From the NCBI GenBank assembly GCA_905215835.1, contig CAJMRR010000062.1:1-10635 (forward strand): DNA of 10,635 bases, read 5' to 3'. Under the pieces are notes generated by a model that did no database searches, was not told where the DNA came from, and worked only from the letters and a program-made list of their open reading frames with translations. Position numbers and translations under genes: made by a program. Positions 6,420-10,635 of the stretch are shown piece by piece. The stretch's first letter is position 1. Each line of letters starts with the position of its first letter. Source of the stretch: an uncultured bacterium (lineage in GTDB: Bacteria > Actinomycetota > Coriobacteriia > Coriobacteriales > Coriobacteriaceae).

Positions 6420-6446
6420 ATGTATCTGAAGATCGACATGTTCTAG
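6420..6446 (+). other. Possible 8-codon leader peptide upstream of prfA
   Basis: ATG at 6420 opens MYLKIDMF followed by TAG, with AAGGG (6409-6413) at a correct distance. It sits between a short hairpin (GCAGG/CCTGC, 6347-6360) and another (GGCGC/GCGCC, 6466-6478). There is no run of one amino acid, so classical attenuation is not indicated. It could be chance. Confidence 0.2.
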
Positions 6447-6527
6447 CCGGGCTTACCCCCGCAGTGGCGCCGCGCGCCCCATCAACTCTGCCGATTTTCA
6501 CCTTCACGCATATAAAGGAGTCCCGCC

Positions 6528-7595
6528 ATGCGCGACAAGCTCGAAAAGATCATCAAGGCCTACGAGGAGCTCGAGAAGAAGCTTTCCGACCCGGCCGTCG
6601 CCTCTGATATTAAGGAGTTCACGCGTCTCAACAAGGAGTACGCGCACCAGTCCGACCTCATCGCCGCCTCGCGCGAGTACATCGGCGCGCTCGATGACAT
6701 CGAGGCCGCCAAGGAAATGCTGCACGATACCACCGATGCCGATGAGAAGGAGATGCTCCAGATGGACATCTCCGAAAACGAGGCCAAGCTCCCCCAGCTC
6801 GAGGAAGACATCAAGTACATGCTCATCCCGAGCGACCCCAACGACGACAAGAACACCATCGTCGAGATCCGCTCCGCCGCCGGTGGCGACGAGGCGGCCA
6901 TCTTTGCCGGCGACCTGTACAAGATGTATCAGCGCTTTTGCGAGTCGCGCGGCTGGAAGACTACCGTGCTCGATTCCAGCCCCAGCGAGGCCGGCGGCTT
7001 TAAGTCCATTGAGTTCAAGGTCGAGGGCGACCGCGTCTACTCCGTTATGAAGTACGAGTCCGGCGTGCACCGTGTCCAGCGCGTCCCCAAGACCGAGTCC
7101 CAGGGCCGCATCCAGACTTCAACGGCTACCGTCGCCGTGCTTCCCGAGGCCGAGGAAATCGACGTCCAGATCAACCAGTCTGACCTGCGCATCGACACCT
7201 ACTGCGCCTCCGGCCCTGGCGGTCAGTGCGTTAACACCACCTACTCCGCCGTGCGCATCACCCACCTGCCCACCAACACCGTGGTGCAGTCGCAGGAGCA
7301 GCGTTCCCAGATCCAGAACCGCGAGGTCTGCATGCAGATGCTGCGCGCCCGTCTGTACGAGATGGAACTCGAGAAGCAGCAGGCAGAGCTCGGTGCCGAG
7401 CGCCAGAGCCAGATCGGCCACGGTAACCGTTCCGAGAAGATCCGCACCTACAACCAGCCCCAGGACCGCGTGACCGATCACCGCATCGGTTTCAACTCCA
7501 CTTATAACGGCGTCCTTCTGGGCGACCAGCTCGGCACCGTGATCGAGGCGCTCGCCGCCGCCGAGCGAGCCGAGAAGCTGGCGCAGGCCGTGTAG
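6528..7595 (+). CDS. prfA: Peptide chain release factor 1
   Basis: Release factor 1 (355 residues, normal length) recognises UAA and UAG in the ribosomal A site and triggers peptide release. The N-terminal helical domain (about 1-100) is followed by SAAGGDEAAIFAGDL. The codon-reading PxT motif is PKT (187-189) in VQRVPKTESQGR, which identifies RF1 rather than RF2 (SPF). The catalytic GGQ is at 231-233 in ASGPGGQCVNTTYSAVR. This form, with VNTT, is like that of actinobacteria; many other bacteria have GAGGQHVNKT. Gln233 is the expected target of PrmC, encoded downstream. AAAGGAG (6514-6520) supports the start. The rpmE gene that precedes prfA in many actinobacteria is not found here. Confidence 0.97.
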   Translation: MRDKLEKIIKAYEELEKKLSDPAVASDIKEFTRLNKEYAHQSDLIAASREYIGALDDIEAAKEMLHDTTDADEKEMLQMDISENEAKLPQLEEDIKYMLIPSDPNDDKNTIVEIRSAAGGDEAAIFAGDLYKMYQRFCESRGWKTTVLDSSPSEAGGFKSIEFKVEGDRVYSVMKYESGVHRVQRVPKTESQGRIQTSTATVAVLPEAEEIDVQINQSDLRIDTYCASGPGGQCVNTTYSAVRITHLPTNTVVQSQEQRSQIQNREVCMQMLRARLYEMELEKQQAELGAERQSQIGHGNRSEKIRTYNQPQDRVTDHRIGFNSTYNGVLLGDQLGTVIEALAAAERAEKLAQAV

Positions 7596-7598
7596 TGG

Positions 7599-7626
7599 GT
7601 TACGCGGTTTTGCCAAACCGCGTAAC
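7599..7626 (+). terminator. Hairpin directly after prfA, without a T tract
   Basis: GTTACGCGGTTT (7599-7610) and AAACCGCGTAAC (7615-7626) form a perfect 12-bp stem with a TGCC loop, four bases after the stop codon. No T run follows. The arrangement mirrors the hairpin after the epimerase gene: a gene-specific stem, then the same 87-bp element. Confidence 0.55.
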
Positions 7627-7629
7627 GGC

Positions 7630-7716
7630 TCGACGCTGCGCGACGTCCAGAGCGACAATTTGTCATTCAAAAGGCAAGGCATGACCAGAAGGTCTATGCC
7701 TTGCCTTTTTCATGCC
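7630..7716. repeat. 87-bp dispersed element, copy 2, with extra outer arms
   Basis: It aligns without gaps to 1657-1743 with four differences. In this copy the sequence beyond the shared segment (7720-7739) is the reverse complement of the left flank: CGTCCAGAGCG (7644-7654) pairs with CGCTCTGGACG (7725-7735), ACAA (7655-7658) pairs with TTGT (7720-7723), and three further pairs lie outside a mismatch. The complete element here is therefore a nested palindrome of about 100 bp (7640-7739) with the terminator at its centre. Confidence 0.85.
7669..7710 (+). terminator. Strong, probably bidirectional intrinsic terminator in repeat copy 2
   Basis: AAAAGGCAAGGCATGACC (7669-7686) pairs with GGTCTATGCCTTGCCTTTTT (7691-7710) through an AGAA loop, with only one bulged T. 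The base that was a G-T wobble in copy 1 is a G-C pair here. It should terminate prfA transcription. Confidence 0.8.
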
Positions 7717-7806
7717 AACTTGTTCGCTCTGGACGGCGCTCGCTGTCCGTCCTCTGCCTGCGGCGTTGCCATCGCTGCCGAAGACGGCAATTGATTAGTT
7801 GGCACT

Positions 7807-7846
7807 TAGGGACGTTCCTTTTCTGCCGGCAGTTTGGGACACTCCT
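7807..7846. repeat. Degenerate GGGAC-type repeat fragments
   Basis: TAGGGACGTTCC (7807-7818), the perfect palindrome CTGCCGGCAG (7823-7832) and TTTGGGACACTCCT (7833-7846) lie together just before the full REP-like copy 2. They share the GGGAC(GTTC) core but do not form one long stem. They look like remnants of related elements; this is inference. Confidence 0.4.
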
Positions 7847-7853
7847 GGCTTAG

Positions 7854-7909
7854 TAGTCATTGGGGACGTTCTTAAACGACTAGTCAAATAAGAACGTCCC
7901 CAATGACTA
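7854..7909. repeat. 56-bp REP-like palindrome, copy 2, inverted relative to copy 1
   Basis: TAGTCATTGGGGACGTTCTT (7854-7873), a 16-base centre (7874-7889) and the exact reverse complement of the first arm (7890-7909) form a perfect 20-bp stem. The asymmetric centre is the reverse complement of the centre in 1744-1799 except for one base, so the copies are in opposite orientations. The two arm differences from copy 1 are complementary to each other and keep the stem perfect. Confidence 0.85.
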
Positions 7910-8215
7910 GGTCGGACACATTGCTTTGTGAGTTTATTCAATCTTCTTTAATAACAATTAAGTTGTTTACCTGCTTAAAGTTATTTATCATTTTTAAAAA
8001 TAATGCTCAAAAAATCGTCCAAGAAGTCGCGTGTCATTTTTTGATGGGTCGTGCGTCAAGCGATTTGGCAAGTTCTTGGTTAGATATTGGTCAGTTTTGG
8101 GTCAACCTTGCCAAAAGCTTGACGAATGCAGATTTAGACGTCGACGAATGAACAGTTCAGGCAGGTTCCAAGCAAAATTCTGGGCTGATTCTCGATAATC
8201 GCTTTCAATCGCCCC
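7910..8215. other. AT-rich non-coding stretch upstream of prmC with potential RNA structure
   Basis: The stretch up to about 8050 is clearly AT-richer than its surroundings. It contains a promoter-like pair, TTGTTT (7963-7968) and TATCAT (7986-7991) with 17 bp between, the palindrome ATTTTTAAAAAT (7990-8001), an 8-bp inverted repeat TCAAAAAA/TTTTTTGA (8007-8014, 8037-8044), and a longer stem at 8050-8128. A weak reading frame at 7903-8151 starts inside the REP palindrome without a ribosome binding site and resembles no protein I know, so I treat the region as non-coding. Confidence 0.5.
8050..8128 (+). ncRNA. Candidate structured RNA hairpin of unknown class
   Basis: CGTCAAGC (8054-8061) pairs with GCTTGACG (8117-8124), and TTTGGCAAG (8064-8072) pairs with CTTGCCAAA (8107-8115). 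A GA/A internal loop separates the two helices, and a few more pairs lie outside. The apical loop is about 34 bases. This gives 17 Watson-Crick pairs. It lies downstream of a possible promoter (7963-7991) and 160 bp before prmC. It could be a small RNA or a 5' leader element; no known family is recognised. Confidence 0.35.
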
Positions 8216-8242
8216 TTGCCAAGCGTTGGCCTCGCGTACAAT
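8216..8242 (+). promoter_or_regulatory. Candidate promoter of prmC
   Basis: TTGCCA (8216-8221) and TACAAT (8237-8242) are separated by 15 bp, shorter than optimal. The -10 matches consensus at 5 of 6 positions. It lies 48 bp before the prmC start, so prmC probably has its own promoter rather than depending on prfA. Confidence 0.4.
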
Positions 8243-8290
8243 CTGCTCCGACATTCGCGCGCCGTCCGGCGCTTAAGAGGGGAGGGCCCC

Positions 8291-9541
8291 ATGGCAAACG
8301 AGATCTGGACTATCAAGCGTTGTCTCGAGTGGACCAAGGAGTACCTGGCCGAGCGCGGCGAGGAGCACCCCCGTCTTTCTGCCGAGTGGCTGCTGTGCGC
8401 CGCCACGGGCCTGGCGCGCATTGACCTATATATGCGTATGGACGAGACGCTTAACGCGGCCCAGCTCGAGACCATGCACGCGGCCGTTGTTCGTCGCGCT
8501 AAAGGTGAACCGCTGCAATACATCACGGGCAGCACGCAGTTTCGCATGATCGACGTCGCGTGCGCCCCCGGCGTGCTCATTCCGCGTCCCGAGACCGAGA
8601 TACTCGTCGAGGAAGTCCTCAATTATCTGGATGCCGAGGTGCTGAGCCCCGAGGCTGCCGCCCGTCAGCGCGTTGAGCTGCCCTGGAACGATGAGGTTGA
8701 GGAGGCACGCAAGGCCGAGGCCGCGCTGGCAGACGAACGCGCGCCCGCCGAGCGCCGTGCCGCTAACCTGACGGCCGCCGACGAGGCGGCGCTGGGCGGC
8801 GATGTGCTGGGCAGCCGTGCCTATGCCGAGGAGCTGGCCGACCGCGAGGCCGAGGAAGCCGCCGCGCAGGCAGCAGAAGCCGAAGCCGCGGAAGCCGCCG
8901 AGCCCGAGCTCGACGAATACGGCATCGCCATCGAGGGTGCCGACCAGGAGACGGCTTCAGCTCAGGATGCCGCTTCGCCTGCCCCAGCCGAGCCCCGCAT
9001 CGCCCGCGTTCTCGAGGTCGGCTGCGGCACGGGCTGCATTTCGCTCTCCCTTGCCTGGGAGCGCCGCGGCCACATTACCTGCACCGCCACCGATATCGAG
9101 CCGCGCGCTATCGATTTGGCCACCAAAAACCGCGATGCGCTTGGCCTCACGTCCGACGAGGTCGCCTTTAGTCTCACCAACCTGGTGAGTTCTATTCCCC
9201 GCGAAGAGTGGGGCACCTTCGACGTGCTTGTCTCCAACCCACCTTACATCCCGACCGGCGTCATGCGCTCGCTGCCGCACGAGGTCAAGGATTTTGAGCC
9301 CGACCTGGCGCTCGAGGGCGGTGCCGACGGCCTCGATATCTTCCGCCGCCTGCTCAACGCGGCGCCCTACATGCTGCGTGCCGGCGGCCTGTTTGCCTGC
9401 GAGCTCTACGAGGGTGCCCTCGATGCCGCGGCCGAGCTCTGTCGCCAGGCAGGCCTTTCGGACGTGCGTATCGTCCACGACCTCACCGATCGTCCCCGCA
9501 TCGTTCGAGCCATCGTCACCGAGCCCAAACAGCGCCAGTAA
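8291..9541 (+). CDS. prmC: Peptide chain release factor N5-glutamine methyltransferase, with long acidic insert
   Basis: PrmC uses S-adenosylmethionine to methylate the GGQ glutamine of release factors. The N-terminal factor-binding domain (about 1-85) includes RLSAEWLL and GEPLQYITGSTQF. GVLIPRPETEILVEE (about 96-110) follows, then motif I LEVGCGTGC (241-249), ATDIEPRA, and the catalytic NPPY (316-319). The whole protein is 416 residues, compared with about 280 for the family. The excess is a single block, about 115-235, between PRPETE and motif I, where E. coli PrmC has roughly a dozen residues. The block is rich in Ala, Glu and Asp, with a probably helical part near 177-205. It is in frame and both flanking parts are intact. 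GAGGGGAGG just upstream sets the start; a TTG start at 8216 is rejected because it coincides with the -35 box. Confidence 0.95.
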   Translation: MANEIWTIKRCLEWTKEYLAERGEEHPRLSAEWLLCAATGLARIDLYMRMDETLNAAQLETMHAAVVRRAKGEPLQYITGSTQFRMIDVACAPGVLIPRPETEILVEEVLNYLDAEVLSPEAAARQRVELPWNDEVEEARKAEAALADERAPAERRAANLTAADEAALGGDVLGSRAYAEELADREAEEAAAQAAEAEAAEAAEPELDEYGIAIEGADQETASAQDAASPAPAEPRIARVLEVGCGTGCISLSLAWERRGHITCTATDIEPRAIDLATKNRDALGLTSDEVAFSLTNLVSSIPREEWGTFDVLVSNPPYIPTGVMRSLPHEVKDFEPDLALEGGADGLDIFRRLLNAAPYMLRAGGLFACELYEGALDAAAELCRQAGLSDVRIVHDLTDRPRIVRAIVTEPKQRQ

Positions 9542-9555
9542 TATTTATTAACTGG

Positions 9556-9584
9556 TTAGCAAAAATTATAAAGTAGTTTATAAT
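9556..9584 (+). promoter_or_regulatory. Promoter of the hicAB operon
   Basis: TTAGCA (9556-9561), a 17-bp spacer and a perfect TATAAT (9579-9584) lie 26 bp upstream of hicA. It is the best promoter match in the window and stands out as AT-rich between GC-rich genes. Confidence 0.7.
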
Positions 9585-9585
9585 T
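9564..9585. promoter_or_regulatory. Palindromic operator overlapping the hicAB -10 box
   Basis: AATTATAAA (9564-9572) and TTTATAATT (9577-9585) are perfect 9-bp inverted arms around GTAG. The right arm covers the whole TATAAT box. Antitoxins of HicAB systems with a DNA-binding C-terminus commonly repress their own promoter, so this is the likely HicB site. The binding itself is inferred. Confidence 0.65.
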
Positions 9586-9609
9586 AGGACGGCTGAAAGA
9601 GGTCGGCCC

Positions 9610-9795
9610 ATGCAACCTCCTACCTTTCGGGAAATCATTGCCCTACTCAAGCACGATGGATTCGTGAAGGTCGCGCAAGTCGGTAGTCATGCTAAGTATG
9701 TTTCTGGTGACCGTGTTGTCACCGTGAACGGCTCTGGTGGTGATCGACCAAAGAAGGGCACGTGGGCAAGTATTCGTCGCCAAGCTGAATGGTAG
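9610..9795 (+). CDS. hicA: HicA toxin (mRNA interferase)
   Basis: Small basic protein of 61 residues, the usual size for HicA toxins, which cleave mRNA and stop translation. It has the double-stranded RNA-binding-like fold signature: REIIALLKHDGFVKVAQVGSH, with the catalytic-type His27 in GSH, then a strand VVTVNGSGG and the tail KKGTWASIRRQAEW. GAAAGAGG (9595-9602) precedes the ATG. It is the first gene of a two-gene operon and ends 11 bp before the hicB start. No residues look missing, so the toxin is probably functional. Confidence 0.9.
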   Translation: MQPPTFREIIALLKHDGFVKVAQVGSHAKYVSGDRVVTVNGSGGDRPKKGTWASIRRQAEW

Positions 9796-9806
9796 TTGGA
9801 GGCAAA

Positions 9807-10253
9807 ATGAGGCAGCGATTTACCTATGACTGCGTTCTCATAAAAGAAGACGACGGTTACTGCGCCAGTTTCCCGCAGATTCCCGGCGCCTTTGCCGATG
9901 GCGATACGCGCGAAGAAGCGATTGCCCATGCCACCGAGGCACTGATGGCGTTTTTGGCCGACGACCTCAACAATGGTTTGACTCCGGCAGGGTACGAACG
10001 CTCGGCCGAGGTCGTGGCCCTTTCAGTCGAAATCGACCACGAGGACGCTCGGGAAGCGGCGTGCCGAACATTTAAAGACGCAGCGCTGGACCTCAAAGTC
10101 TCCGCTCCGCGGATTACCGCGCTGGTCAAAGCCGGAAAGCTCGATGTTGAACTTGTCGACGGCCGTCGGATGATAACGATAGACAGCATCGAGCGCTACG
10201 CCGCCCAAGAACGCCACGCCGGCAGGCCAAAGAAGTTCGTCGCAGTCCAATAA
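9807..10253 (+). CDS. hicB: HicB antitoxin with C-terminal DNA-binding domain
   Basis: Antitoxin of 148 residues that neutralises HicA. The N-terminal HicB fold (about 5-60) shows DDGYCASFPQIPGAFADGDT and REEAIAHATEAL. The C-terminal part (about 94-143), LKVSAPRITALVKAGKLDVE followed by DGRRMITIDSIERY and GRPKK, looks like an excisionase/MerR-like helix-turn-helix, suited to binding the palindrome at 9564-9585. The start at 9807 is chosen because TTGGAGG (9796-9802) lies just upstream; an in-frame ATG at 9789 would overlap hicA and lacks such a site. It is co-transcribed with hicA. No terminator is seen after the stop. Confidence 0.9.
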   Translation: MRQRFTYDCVLIKEDDGYCASFPQIPGAFADGDTREEAIAHATEALMAFLADDLNNGLTPAGYERSAEVVALSVEIDHEDAREAACRTFKDAALDLKVSAPRITALVKAGKLDVELVDGRRMITIDSIERYAAQERHAGRPKKFVAVQ

Positions 10254-10300
10254 CCCCCTCACTTTCACCGACTACTAGAGCCGCTCACCAAACCAACATG

Positions 10301-10369
10301 CGCTCTGGGCAAATAGGTTGAACGTTTCGTGCGAGAATGCCCCACAGTAAACAAACTTGCACCAGAGCG
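10301..10369 (+). promoter_or_regulatory. Long-range inverted repeat upstream of tsaC
   Basis: CGCTCTGGGCAA (10301-10312) can pair with TTGCACCAGAGCG (10357-10369), giving 12 bp with one bulged A around a 44-base loop. The right arm ends just before the AAGGGG ribosome binding site. It might be a leader structure; it might also be a trace of the 87-bp element family, whose arms contain the same CCAGAGCG octamer. I see no convincing promoter in this gap. Confidence 0.3.
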
Positions 10370-10387
10370 TAAGGGGCTGGCATACAC

Positions 10388-10635
10388 ATGCAGACGGTCT
10401 ATCGGGTATATGAGGGAACGCGCGAGCCGCATCGGCTTGCCGTCGAGCGCGCGGCCGAGGTGCTCGGCCGCGGCGGCCTGGCGCTGATCCCGACCGAGAC
10501 GGTTTACGGTGTCGCCGTGGCGGTCAACGCCTTCTCGGACGCCGTGCCCCAAGATACAGGCGAATTCCCATCGTGGCCGCGCGATCCGCAGGCTGCCGTC
10601 AATGGCGCCGCGGTCCCTGCGCTCGGTACCGGCTA
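10388..10635 (+). CDS. tsaC: L-threonylcarbamoyladenylate synthase, 5' part (cut by window end)
   Basis: This enzyme makes threonylcarbamoyl-AMP from threonine, bicarbonate and ATP for t6A37 modification of ANN-decoding tRNAs. The key motif GGLALIPTETVYGVA places PTETVYG at residues 35-41. Family members usually reach an RIFxxKxRP motif within about 20 residues of VYG. Here residues 49-82 (SDAVPQDTGEFPSWPRDPQ and on) do not show it, which suggests an insert of about 30 residues. The ATG at 10388 has AAGGGG (10371-10376) upstream, at slightly long spacing. The frame is open to the window end. Whether it is the short TsaC or the longer Sua5 form cannot be decided because the C-terminus is outside the window. 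Confidence 0.88.
   Translation, partial: MQTVYRVYEGTREPHRLAVERAAEVLGRGGLALIPTETVYGVAVAVNAFSDAVPQDTGEFPSWPRDPQAAVNGAAVPALGTG

Noticed and set aside
6333..6527. A possible rpmE gene or remnant upstream of prfA, expected from actinobacterial gene order
   Set aside because: No ribosomal protein L31 sequence is visible in any frame; only a mini-ORF and short hairpins are present.
7596..7910. Repeats taken as a CRISPR array
   Set aside because: The repeats are palindromic, of different families and not regularly spaced; there are no spacers and no cas genes.
7903..8151. An 82-codon open frame in the AT-rich gap before prmC
   Set aside because: It starts inside the REP-like palindrome, has no ribosome binding site, has biased composition and resembles no known protein; strong inverted repeats run through it.
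8633..8995. The extra PrmC residues as evidence of a frameshift or gene fusion error
   Set aside because: The frame is continuous, composition is consistent with expressed Ala/Glu-rich protein, and both flanking domains keep the correct frame and motifs.
10318..10338. TTGAAC and GAGAAT as a tsaC promoter
   Set aside because: The two boxes are only about 9 bp apart, far too close for a sigma-70 type promoter, and no alternative partner was found.

Overview
The window is GC-rich and densely coded, with every gene on the + strand. Protein style (an actinobacterial-type release factor 1 with a GPGGQ-VNTT motif, abundant GAG/GCC/CTC codons, Ala/Glu-rich inserts) and the prfA - prmC - tsaC order suggest an actinobacterium. 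Class Coriobacteriia, perhaps Collinsella, is my best guess; this is inference from style, not from a marker gene search.

Layout. (1) 1-651: the 3' part of an unrecognised protein with one membrane segment. (2) 731-1624: a LacX-type aldose 1-epimerase-like protein. (3) 1625-1917: a repeat-rich spacer with a gene-specific hairpin, an 87-bp dispersed element that contains a strong bidirectional terminator, a 56-bp REP-like palindrome, then an AT-rich candidate operator/promoter. (4) 1918-4810: a complete polar amino acid ABC importer in one operon (Tat-type lipoprotein binding protein, permease, ATPase), followed 72 bp later by an M20 metallopeptidase of the CPS1/PM20D1 type. Amino acid or peptide uptake and hydrolysis fit together as a nutrient-acquisition unit. 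(5) 6299-6527: a 17-bp perfect inverted repeat and a leader region. (6) 6528-9541: prfA (release factor 1) and prmC (the methyltransferase that modifies the GGQ glutamine of release factors), a functional pair separated by 695 bp of non-coding DNA. That gap holds second copies of both repeat families and an AT-rich stretch with a strong potential RNA hairpin. (7) 9564-10253: a HicAB toxin-antitoxin operon with its own near-consensus promoter overlapped by a perfect palindrome. (8) 10388-end: the start of tsaC/sua5 (tRNA t6A synthesis).

The main theme beyond ordinary genes is the repeat biology. Two unrelated dispersed elements occur side by side in the same order at two places. One of them is inverted between the copies with stem-preserving base changes. 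Related GGGAC-type palindromes also sit at the stop codon of, and inside, the M20 gene. PrmC carries about 120 extra acidic Ala/Glu-rich residues and TsaC about 30 extra residues near its N-terminus. I see no CRISPR array, tRNA, rRNA or transposase gene.
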